NCBI RefSeq assembly: GCF_012847335.1
Contig: NZ_JABBDX010000002.1
Coordinates: 248,001 to 312,000, forward strand
Direction of reading: 5' to 3'
Origin: Psychrobacter sp. MF31
GTDB lineage: Bacteria > Pseudomonadota > Gammaproteobacteria > Pseudomonadales > Moraxellaceae
DNA: 64,000 nucleotides
The translations under genes were made by a program, and so were the position numbers. Positions 21,449 to 28,916 of the stretch are shown here, one piece after another (the first letter of the stretch is position 1; the number at the start of each line of letters is the position of its first letter). The notes under the pieces were generated by a model. That model made no database searches. It was not told where the DNA came from and worked only from the letters and a program-made list of their open reading frames with translations.

Positions 21449-22120
21449 CTAAAATCGAAAGCGCCGCTGTAGCCGCTGAACGCCAATCGATGCTGCAAGA
21501 CTGATCACAAAATAAACTGCCCCTGCGCCTAAAATGTAGGGCGTGAGCAGTCCCATCAGCTCACCGCGAACATAAGCGGCGCGGAAAAAATCGGTGACAC
21601 CAATGGCAAAAACCAGCGTGGTATCTTGAAATAAAATAATACATTGCTGAAGCAGTAGAGGCAGCATCTTGCGAAACGCTTGCGGTAAAATGATCAAGCT
21701 CATGGTTTGCTTATAGTTCATCCCAAGGGCGCGCGCGGCATTGACCTGACCGCTACCAATCGACTGAATTCCGGCGCGAACCACTTCCGAAAAATAAGCC
21801 GCCTCAAACACCATAAACGCCACCACGCACGAGGTAAATGCGGTATCAAGCAGCAAATATTTGCCAGTAATCCAAAAATAAACCATCGGAACGGCAAAAT
21901 AAAACCACAAAAGCACCAATAAAAGCGGCACTGAGCGAAAATAGTTCACGTAAAGCTTGGCGGGGATTTCAAGCGCTTTGATTCCTGATAAGCGCATAAG
22001 CGCTAAAATCGTCCCCAAGCCAATACCGCCAACGATGGCAAGACCAAGCACTTTTAAGGTGGTGAGCATCCCGCCTAAAAGCCCAGGATACGCCGTTGCA
22101 AGTTCTGTCGATAAACTCAT
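21449..22120 (-). CDS. gltK: Glutamate/aspartate ABC transporter permease GltK
   Basis: This is a 223-residue inner-membrane permease of the HisMQ family with about five transmembrane segments. The EAA loop that docks the ATPase is EVVRAGIQSIGSGQVNAARALGM near residues 111-133. Its start overlaps the gltJ stop by 4 nt (ATGA), a sign of translational coupling, and a G-rich ribosome binding site lies inside the end of gltJ. It pairs with GltJ to form the membrane channel. Confidence 0.93.
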   Translation of the reverse strand: MSLSTELATAYPGLLGGMLTTLKVLGLAIVGGIGLGTILALMRLSGIKALEIPAKLYVNYFRSVPLLLVLLWFYFAVPMVYFWITGKYLLLDTAFTSCVVAFMVFEAAYFSEVVRAGIQSIGSGQVNAARALGMNYKQTMSLIILPQAFRKMLPLLLQQCIILFQDTTLVFAIGVTDFFRAAYVRGELMGLLTPYILGAGAVYFVISLAASIGVQRLQRRFRF

Positions 22121-22863
22121 TTTTGACCCCCTGCAATCAGCCCTGGAACGCGAAGTTTGCGCTCAATCAATCCCATAATAGCAATCAAAGAGAGGTTAAA
22201 TACCAGATAAATAATCGTCGCGTAGGTGTAAATCTCAAAGTTATTTTGCGTATATTCGCTAATGGTTTTGGTTTGGCTGATCAGCTCCATCACCCCAACC
22301 AAGGATGCCACCGACGCATTTTTAAAACAGTTGGTCAGCTCAGAGCTAAGTGGTGGCAAAATCACTCGAAACGCTTGCGGCAAAAGCACTTCTTTATAAG
22401 CTTGCTTGACGTTGAGCCCGAGCGCAAAAGCGGCGTTGATTTGACCTTTAGGAAGCGATTCAATGCCGGTGCGAACCTGCTCAACAATCCGCGCGGCGGT
22501 GAATAGCCCCAAGCCAATACTTGCTGAAATCATCGCTGAGGTGTTGGGTGATAAGCCCTTATACCACCATTCTTGCAGCGCAGGCGTCAACCAACCGGGG
22601 GCGACATAAAACCAAAAAAACAGCTGAACCAGCAGCGGAATGTTTCTAAAAAAAGTCACATAAGCGGTACCAATGGCGCGCGCCGTTTTGTTTGGCAGCG
22701 TTCGCATGATCCCCAAAATCGTGCCGACCACCATCGCAATCAGCCAAGCAATGCTGCCGATCAAGAGCAACCAGCCAAGACCGGTCAACATCCAGTTGAG
22801 ATACAGCTCACTGCCAACGCCGGTGGACTCAAATAACACGTTCCAATTCCAGCTATAGTTCAT
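22117..22863 (-). CDS. gltJ: Glutamate/aspartate ABC transporter permease GltJ
   Basis: This is a 248-residue permease, paralogous to GltK. Its N-terminus, YSWNWNVLFESTGVGSELYLNWMLTGLGW, is typical of GltJ, and the EAA loop IVEQVRTGIESLPKGQINAAFALG lies near residues 147-170. About five or six membrane segments are present. A very strong GGGAGGGGG ribosome binding site lies 3 nt before the ATG. A 98-nt gap with a stable hairpin (22899-22925) separates it from gltI, which probably lowers permease expression relative to the binding protein. Confidence 0.93.
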   Translation of the reverse strand: MNYSWNWNVLFESTGVGSELYLNWMLTGLGWLLLIGSIAWLIAMVVGTILGIMRTLPNKTARAIGTAYVTFFRNIPLLVQLFFWFYVAPGWLTPALQEWWYKGLSPNTSAMISASIGLGLFTAARIVEQVRTGIESLPKGQINAAFALGLNVKQAYKEVLLPQAFRVILPPLSSELTNCFKNASVASLVGVMELISQTKTISEYTQNNFEIYTYATIIYLVFNLSLIAIMGLIERKLRVPGLIAGGQK

Positions 22864-22898
22864 CGCCCCCTCCCTTAGTTTTTACCTTATCCTTAAGG

Positions 22899-22925
22899 CA
22901 CTTACGCGCCTAAGGCGCGCAAGTG
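22899..22925 (-). promoter_or_regulatory. Intercistronic hairpin between gltI and gltJ
   Basis: Twelve base pairs (22899-22910 with 22914-22925) close a 3-nt loop. The single non-Watson-Crick position is G-U on the minus-strand RNA but A-C on the other strand, consistent with function in the gltI-gltJ transcript. There is no U-tract, so it looks like an mRNA stabiliser or processing element rather than a terminator. Confidence 0.6.
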
Positions 22926-22961
22926 ATCGGATCAATACAAACGGTTAATCATGGCGCTCGG

Positions 22962-23981
22962 TTAAGAAGCAGGAGCCGCCGGCGCTGCTGGTGCGACATT
23001 TTTTGGCTGAGTGCCATCATGCGGATCGGCTAAAAGCGCTTTTAAATTGTCCGACATTTCAAAGTTTAAGTTGACGTTTTTCGGTGGAATCGGATTTAAG
23101 AACCATTTGTCATAAATGCCGTTAATTTCACCAGAACTAAAGGTTGCGTTCAGCGCCTCATCAACGACCGCTTTAAACTCAGGATCGCCTTTTCGCATCA
23201 TACAGCCGTAGATTTCAAACGATTGCGGCGTTCCAACGATGACCCAATCATTTGGATTTTTGGCTTTGGCTTTCTCGCCTGCTAAAAGCACATCATCCAT
23301 CATAAAGGCGTCCGCGCGACCGCTCTCGAGCATCAAAAAGCCCTCGCCGTGGTCTTTGGCAGAGATGATATTGATGTTCATTTTATTGTCGTCGTTATAT
23401 TTGCGGATATAACGCTCAGAAGTCGTTCCTGCGGTAGTGACCAAGGTTTTGCCTTTTAAATCGGCAAAGTCTTTGATTCCGGAGTCTTTTTTGGTCAAAA
23501 GACGCGTGCCAATTTCAAAAAAGCCGTTGGAAAAGGCAACTTGTTTTTGGCGCTCTTCGTTATTGGTGGTCGAGCCACACTCAAAATCGACCGTACCATT
23601 TTGTACGAGTGGGATTCGCGTTTGCGAGGTAATCAGGTTATAGCGAACGTTAAGATTGGGCATGTTCAGCTTTTGCTTGACCGCTTCAACCACTTTCATT
23701 TCCAAATCATGAGCGTAGCCAATCGGCTGCTTTGGGTCATCGGCAATATAAGAAAACGGAATCGAAGAGTCACGGTAGCCGACCACAATCGTTCCAGAAT
23801 CTTTGATTTTTTGCAGCGTTTTGCCCATATCGCCGCCAGCGTTTGCGTTGCTGTCGGTTGTGGTGGCGGTCTCATTTGTTGCCGCCGTGTCGGTGGCAGT
23901 TTGGTTGCTATTATTACAGCCTGTCAAGGCAAGTGCGATCAGGGCGACAAGGCTAAGTGGTTTTGAGAGGGCATAAGTCAT
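22962..23981 (-). CDS. gltI: Glutamate/aspartate ABC transporter substrate-binding lipoprotein
   Basis: This is the periplasmic binding protein of the importer. The ATG at 23981 (AGGA 9 nt upstream) gives 339 residues with a lipoprotein signal ending in LALTGC. A Thr/Asn/Ala-rich linker and the type-2 periplasmic fold follow: GTIVVGYRDSSIPFSYI, DFECGSTTNNEERQKQVAFS, TLVTTAGTTSERYI and CMMRKGDPEF. These blocks are typical of GltI/AatJ. E. coli GltI is soluble, whereas here the protein is lipid-anchored, as in many Moraxellaceae. The C-terminus is an Ala/Pro-rich tail. It is the first gene of the gltIJKL unit. Confidence 0.92.
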   Translation of the reverse strand: MTYALSKPLSLVALIALALTGCNNSNQTATDTAATNETATTTDSNANAGGDMGKTLQKIKDSGTIVVGYRDSSIPFSYIADDPKQPIGYAHDLEMKVVEAVKQKLNMPNLNVRYNLITSQTRIPLVQNGTVDFECGSTTNNEERQKQVAFSNGFFEIGTRLLTKKDSGIKDFADLKGKTLVTTAGTTSERYIRKYNDDNKMNINIISAKDHGEGFLMLESGRADAFMMDDVLLAGEKAKAKNPNDWVIVGTPQSFEIYGCMMRKGDPEFKAVVDEALNATFSSGEINGIYDKWFLNPIPPKNVNLNFEMSDNLKALLADPHDGTQPKNVAPAAPAAPAS

Positions 23982-24319
23982 AAGACACATCCTGTTATCA
24001 TAATGGAAATTGAGCGCGAAATATAAAACCGTTCCCGATAAGCCCTATCGGTCACTTGTCTTATCATGGCTTGGCATCGTCATTGCTTTGCTTCCTTGCT
24101 CTGACAGTAAGTTATCAAAATGCAACTTAATGTTACTCTACCTTAAATTTAGTTTCCTGCAAACTATTTTTTGTTATTGAGCGGGCAAAGTTTCAATTGC
24201 GATTCAATTAAAAAAACGGATAAAACTCTTAACTTTAGTTTTAATGCAAAAGCTTCGCCCTTTAATTTATATTGATAATTTCAAAAAAATCCCCATAACG
24301 TTGTCACTCTTCCAATCCA
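23982..24319. other. Divergent intergenic region gltI / hslO
   Basis: These 338 nt carry the promoters of gltI (leftward) and hslO (rightward). An imperfect dyad CCGATA/TATCGG near 24035-24052 is visible. The rest is AT-rich with no ORF, RNA gene or clear promoter that I can defend. Confidence 0.5.
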
Positions 24320-24322
24320 GTG

Positions 24323-25276
24323 ATGACTCCTATTATGACTCAAAATGATCAACCTAACGCTTTAAACGCCGATTTAAGCCACGATATTCGCCAGCGCTTT
24401 TTTATTGAAAACTCCCCCGTTCGCGGCGATGTGGTTCGGCTAGCCAAAAGCTACGCGACCATCATTGCGCAAAAACCCTACCCTGAAGCGATCAAGCGCT
24501 TACTTGGTGAGATGCTAGCGGCAGCAAGTTTGTTAATTGGCACGCTAAAAATCGATGGCACGCTCTCCATTCAGCTGCAATCGTCAAATAGCGACAGTTT
24601 GCTCAATTGGGCAATGGCAGAATGTGACCGTGATGGCATCATCCGCGCGCTTGCCAGCTATAAAGACGACACCGAAGCTCAGCAAAACACTTGGAACCAA
24701 ATGACCTCGGCAAATGACGCCTTTGCCGAGCTTGGCGCGGTTGGTGATGGCGTTTTGTTCATTAACATTCAGCCAAAACATGGTGAGGCTTATCAAGGTA
24801 TCGTTGAGCGCAGTCACGACAATTTGGCAGATTGCTTGGCGCATTACCAAAAGCAATCCGCGCAAATTCCAACGCTGATTAATTTGGCATCAGATGGTCT
24901 GCAAGCTGGTGGTATTTTGGTGCAATTGTTGCCGCGCCGTGATGACGAAATTGAAACCGTTGATAACGATTTGTGGCCGCGACTGACCATGCTGACCAAA
25001 ACCATCAAAGACAATGAGCTCACCAGCTTGCCACCAACCGAGCTGTTGTACCGACTTTATAATGAAGAAGAGGTCGTGCTTCCTGAGCCAGTTGCGCTTG
25101 AGTTTGGTTGCACTTGCTCAAAGGATAAATGCCGTGCTGCCATTTTACAAATCGGTGAAGCAGAAACGCTTGATATCATTGAAGAGCAAGGCGGCAGCTT
25201 TGATATGGACTGCGGATTTTGTGGCGCGGTTTATCAATTTGATAAAGCGGATGTTCAGCAGTTGTTTGCTGACTAG
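24323..25276 (+). CDS. hslO: Redox-regulated chaperone Hsp33
   Basis: Hsp33 is a cytoplasmic holdase switched on by oxidation of a zinc-binding cysteine cluster. The cluster is seen as CxC in EFGCTCSKDKC and CxxC in MDCGFCGAVYQF near the C-terminus, with one further cysteine after the CxC. The N-terminal substrate-binding domain starts with RQRFFIENSPVRGDVVRL, and AAASLLIGTLKIDGTLSIQLQ is typical. The start is uncertain: GTG 24320, ATG 24323 and ATG 24335 are all in frame and none has a good ribosome binding site. The length is about 317, slightly above the usual 290-300. It is monocistronic, with a strong terminator downstream. Confidence 0.93.
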   Translation: MTPIMTQNDQPNALNADLSHDIRQRFFIENSPVRGDVVRLAKSYATIIAQKPYPEAIKRLLGEMLAAASLLIGTLKIDGTLSIQLQSSNSDSLLNWAMAECDRDGIIRALASYKDDTEAQQNTWNQMTSANDAFAELGAVGDGVLFINIQPKHGEAYQGIVERSHDNLADCLAHYQKQSAQIPTLINLASDGLQAGGILVQLLPRRDDEIETVDNDLWPRLTMLTKTIKDNELTSLPPTELLYRLYNEEEVVLPEPVALEFGCTCSKDKCRAAILQIGEAETLDIIEEQGGSFDMDCGFCGAVYQFDKADVQQLFAD

Positions 25277-25296
25277 GGCGTGTTTTCATTTTAAAC

Positions 25297-25331
25297 AAAA
25301 AAGTAAGGCGCTATAAACGTCTTACTTTTTT
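25297..25331. terminator. Intrinsic terminator after hslO
   Basis: A 14-bp stem (25297-25310 with 25318-25331, one G-U) with a 7-nt loop is flanked by A and T runs. It can serve hslO and the convergent hydrolase gene. Confidence 0.85.
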
Positions 25332-25401
25332 TATAAGGGTTCAGTTTAAATAGTTATAGTGAAATAGCTAGATTTAAATAGCTAAATTGAAATAAGAAGA
25401 A

Positions 25402-26901
25402 TCAAATGACCACGCTTAATTCATTGGGATAAGAATGAATGCAAGAAATATTTACCGGCGGATCCAGTAAATCTTGACCGTTGGCAATCAGCCATTGAAT
25501 GATTTGCTGATGGACGCGGTGATTGTATAAAAGATTATAGTGGCTGACCCCATAAAAAATGGCTTTGTGCTGCTCAGGAACCATCAGCGTATGAGCATCA
25601 CTGTCCTCGCCAAGTGCTGAGGCAATATTCACCAAGCCATCACCAAGCAAGCTGGTTGCTTTTGAGTCGTAATGACCTTCAACCAACGTGGCAGCAATTA
25701 AATAACTTCTCACATGAAGCGGAAGCCTTGCCGGATGGCGAAAATCTTGCGGCAACACGCTTCGGGTATCCAAAGGCTTCCAATCCTCATCGCGAACGCT
25801 GCCATGGCGCAAGTCAATGATGCCGGCGCTGCGCAAGTTGCCAAGCGTCGCCAAAGAGCCTGCAAAGGGCAATTTGGCAATGATTTCTTGAACAAAATTG
25901 CCAATGCGCTCAAGGCTTGCGCCGTGATGCGGCGAGCCAAGCGTCATTAAATTACCAACCTGATTGACCCAATCAAAGCCTTGCGCTTTACCATAAAATA
26001 AGGCGCTTCTGGCGACCAAACCGCCCATGCTATGACCGATCAAGTCAATTTGGGTGATGTTTGGGTGATTGTCGAGCACATTTTTTAATAAATAGGACAA
26101 ATCGCGACCATTGATCGAGATACGCTGACCGGAGTTGTAATCTAAATAAAGTACTGTCGTCCCAGAGATACTGCGCTCAATTTTTTTCCCCAAACCCTCA
26201 GGATCGCTTGGGTGCCAACTTAAGTGGCTCATACAAAGCCCGTGGCAAAGCACAATCAGTCGCCCTGACAGCGCCTCGTTTGGAATCTCGCCTTGGCTGT
26301 TATAAAGCACCATCGGCGTGGCAAGTGGGTTGTCATGATTGACCAAATGATCGCCCATCACGCCATTTAACACATTAACCAACGGCTTTAATCGGCGCGG
26401 TAACGGCTGGGTGGTATTTTGATTGACAATGGTATGATAAAGGTGCAAGCCGTTTGCAAGGTTACTGCCGACAAATTTGGCAGTTTTGCGAACGCGGTCA
26501 TAAATCCTTGCGGTAATGCCGCGCTGCCATTTGTTTAGGCTGCGCTTATTTAAGCGCCCAAGCGGTCGTAGCAAAATTTCGCGGTGAATTGCCTCAACGA
26601 TTTCGGTCACCTCAACCACGCCCATGGTAGCAAGGCAAGTTAAGCCTTCTAACATATCAGCCAAGGTCACAGGCTCGCGCTCAGCAAGGGGGATCAAATT
26701 TTGCGGGGTAGCAACCAGTCCTAACAGCGCTGATTCATCCAACTCCTCAAGCGAATCTAAAGCATCATAAAGCTCTAATGAGGTGATCGCTTCTTGAAAA
26801 GCATCCTGAATATCCGCCTGATCGGGCGACTTGATATCAACTTGGTCATCAATGGTCGGCTTAATTGCGAGCATAGGATAGGACGTTTTAGAATTTGCCA
26901 T
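25402..26901 (-). CDS. Alpha/beta hydrolase, lipase/PGAP1-like
   Basis: This is a 499-residue protein with a C-terminal alpha/beta-hydrolase domain from about residue 215. The oxyanion-hole region is LIVLCHGLCMSHLSW, the nucleophile elbow DLIGHSMGGLVARSAL supplies the serine, and LMTLGSPHHGASLERIG follows. GDGLVNIASALG offers the acidic residue and GVSHYNLLYNHRVHQQI the likely histidine. This pattern is that of lipase and PGAP1-like esterases, and the actual ester is unknown. The first 200 or so residues are helical and acidic, then basic (RRLKPL region), with no signal peptide, so it is probably cytoplasmic or membrane-associated. It is the last of four same-strand genes (25402-30587). The spacing of 134 nt to the next gene leaves operon membership open. 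Confidence 0.8.
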   Translation of the reverse strand: MANSKTSYPMLAIKPTIDDQVDIKSPDQADIQDAFQEAITSLELYDALDSLEELDESALLGLVATPQNLIPLAEREPVTLADMLEGLTCLATMGVVEVTEIVEAIHREILLRPLGRLNKRSLNKWQRGITARIYDRVRKTAKFVGSNLANGLHLYHTIVNQNTTQPLPRRLKPLVNVLNGVMGDHLVNHDNPLATPMVLYNSQGEIPNEALSGRLIVLCHGLCMSHLSWHPSDPEGLGKKIERSISGTTVLYLDYNSGQRISINGRDLSYLLKNVLDNHPNITQIDLIGHSMGGLVARSALFYGKAQGFDWVNQVGNLMTLGSPHHGASLERIGNFVQEIIAKLPFAGSLATLGNLRSAGIIDLRHGSVRDEDWKPLDTRSVLPQDFRHPARLPLHVRSYLIAATLVEGHYDSKATSLLGDGLVNIASALGEDSDAHTLMVPEQHKAIFYGVSHYNLLYNHRVHQQIIQWLIANGQDLLDPPVNISCIHSYPNELSVVI

Positions 26902-27035
26902 AATCAGGTCGCAATTTATATGAGGTCAATATGAAAATTAACTTGCCCTAACGATAAGAAATCATTGGCAAAACAGCCCTCATACTAGCCATTATTGCGA
27001 TAAAACAACAGTAGTCTATTGTTGCAAAACCTTAA

Positions 27036-27710
27036 TCAAGCGCTTTGAACTTGGGCTTGCCACCGATGATTGCCAAGCTTGAGTATTAACTTATCATTTA
27101 CGGTAAGTTTGCCCACGCCGCTTGGCGTTCCGGTCATGATCACATCGCCTGCTTGCAAACTAAACGCTTGGCTAATTTGGGAAATCAGCTCAATCACCGG
27201 AAACAACATCAAGCTGCTGTCGCCATCTTGGACGGTTTCATCATTGATCATCAACTGATAATTGACATTTTTAAAATCGCCAAATTCAGCTGAGTCCACC
27301 CAATCGCCCAAAACGCAAGCGCCATCAAAGCATTTAGCGCGCTCCCAAGGCTGACCTTTGGCTTTAAGCGCACTTTGCAGCTCACGCAAGGTTAAATCAA
27401 GCCCTAAAGTTACCGCCCCAATGGCAGATTTTGCGTCATCATAACTGGCATTTTTTAAGTCGCGCATCAACTGAATGCAAAGCTCGGCTTCATAATGGGT
27501 ATCGCCAAATTTATCCGCATTAGGAAGATCGATTGATCCCACTTCTTTTTGGTTCAAATAAGTCACGCAAGACGCCGGCTTCATAAATAATAGCGGCGAT
27601 TTTGGAACGTCATTGCCAAGCTCGCGAGCATGAGCGGCATAATTGCGACCAACGCAAACCACTTTACCAATGGTAAGATTGTTTTTTTCAGGCGAAAGCT
27701 CAGCGGTCAT
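27036..27710 (-). CDS. Fumarylacetoacetate hydrolase (FAH) family protein
   Basis: This is a 224-residue single-domain FAH-fold enzyme. The family core is complete: GKVVCVGRNYAAHARELG at the start, PLLFMKPAS, the metal-binding acidic pair in HYEAELCIQL, LGLDLTLRELQ, and GDVIMTGTPSGVG near the end. Members of this size (YcgM type) act as acylpyruvases or oxaloacetate decarboxylases, and the substrate cannot be decided here. A ribosome binding site (AAAGGAT) lies 8 nt before the ATG at 27710. It lies 42 nt downstream of the stand-alone DUF3616-type gene, close enough for co-transcription. Confidence 0.9.
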   Translation of the reverse strand: MTAELSPEKNNLTIGKVVCVGRNYAAHARELGNDVPKSPLLFMKPASCVTYLNQKEVGSIDLPNADKFGDTHYEAELCIQLMRDLKNASYDDAKSAIGAVTLGLDLTLRELQSALKAKGQPWERAKCFDGACVLGDWVDSAEFGDFKNVNYQLMINDETVQDGDSSLMLFPVIELISQISQAFSLQAGDVIMTGTPSGVGKLTVNDKLILKLGNHRWQAQVQSA

Positions 27711-27752
27711 GGCACCATCCTTTTGAGTTATTTTAGATGTTAAAAAGCAGAG

Positions 27753-28823
27753 TTATGAGTTAGAAAATTGACTGTAATCGACGATCATATATTTTGCTGG
27801 AATGTCTTTTTTCTCAACGCCTTCATCCGCCATAAACACCAGCTTTTTTTGACCGTTAATGATTAAATCATCAATGGCTTCGATATTTTTGAGCTGATTT
27901 AATTGCGGGATGGCGACTTTTTTAGGGACATCGTTAACCGTGCCGCCCCAAGTCCAAATTTGCGAGACGTCTTTGCCTTTGTCATTGGTAATTTCATTGG
28001 CAATGATAAAGGTGTTTAAATGCTCATCAAAATGCAAGGAGCGAATGCCGCCACCGCTCAAATCTAAAAAAATAGGCGCGCCAAAATTGGGCTTGGCTTT
28101 TTGATCAAACATGGCATCAATATTGGTGATCGGTACGATAATAGATAAGTTACCTGCCATCGGCGCGCGCAGCCCAAGCAGCAGCGTGTTGTTTTTGGGC
28201 AAATACGCCATGCCTTCAATGTTTAAATCTGAAAAATGCGGCGCACTTTTCGACTTGGCTTTGATGGCATCGGCAAGCGTTTTATCCGCGCGCAAATCAT
28301 CACGAAGGCTGGTGACGCGAGCGATATTTTGAGCTTGACCATTTTTGACCGTAAAGCGGAGCAACTGCTCACGATTAGGATCGCGGTCGCCTTTTTTATT
28401 GGATGAATGCGACGTTGCTGCAAAAATCCGACCGTGGTTGTCCCCCGCCAAATTTTCTAAATCATCAAGCTTATGACCAAAGCTTTTGATGAGCTTATGA
28501 TTGGCAGCTTTATTTTCAAGCAAGCGACCATCAGAAGCAATGGTCAATAGGCTCATTGCGCTTTCAATTTCATCTTCCACCACCAAAATATGACCGTCTG
28601 GAAGCTGAAAAACCGCTGACGGCTCATAAATATTTTCAAACGTGCGAATGTCAACGCTTGCCGCTTGAGCCGTTACTTGAGACGTTTTTGAACTCGTTTC
28701 AGCTGCCGCCGCCGCTGGGCTTGGCGCAAGACCTAGCGCAGATTTTAAGACAATAGCGCCGCCAACAAGGGCAACAGCACCCCAAGTGATACGGGCGGAT
28801 TTTGGGGTGATTGATTGGCTCAT
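27753..28823 (-). CDS. Exported DUF3616-type protein, stand-alone copy
   Basis: This is a 356-residue protein with an N-terminal hydrophobic stretch (residues 13-31) that looks like an uncleaved anchor or signal, then an Ala/Ser/Thr linker, then one domain of about 290 residues. Motifs are YEPSAVFQLPDGHILVVEDE, LDDLENLAGD, ATSHSS, IEGMAYLPKNNTLLLGLRAP, FLDLSGGGIRSL and FMADEGVEK. The paired IEGmay..LLLGLRaP and LDLsGgGIRsL blocks are what I remember of DUF3616, a presumed beta-propeller of unknown role. The domain is clearly paralogous to the C-terminal half of the neighbouring 28917-30587 product. A good ribosome binding site (AGAGG) precedes the ATG. The function is unknown and probably periplasmic. 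Confidence 0.75.
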   Translation of the reverse strand: MSQSITPKSARITWGAVALVGGAIVLKSALGLAPSPAAAAAETSSKTSQVTAQAASVDIRTFENIYEPSAVFQLPDGHILVVEDEIESAMSLLTIASDGRLLENKAANHKLIKSFGHKLDDLENLAGDNHGRIFAATSHSSNKKGDRDPNREQLLRFTVKNGQAQNIARVTSLRDDLRADKTLADAIKAKSKSAPHFSDLNIEGMAYLPKNNTLLLGLRAPMAGNLSIIVPITNIDAMFDQKAKPNFGAPIFLDLSGGGIRSLHFDEHLNTFIIANEITNDKGKDVSQIWTWGGTVNDVPKKVAIPQLNQLKNIEAIDDLIINGQKKLVFMADEGVEKKDIPAKYMIVDYSQFSNS

Positions 28824-28916
28824 AACTGCCTCTTTTAACTTAAGATAGTCATATATTATAAATGCTTATCAGCGGATTTTTTGCCTTTGCTACATCCTGT
28901 AACATAATGATTCTCA

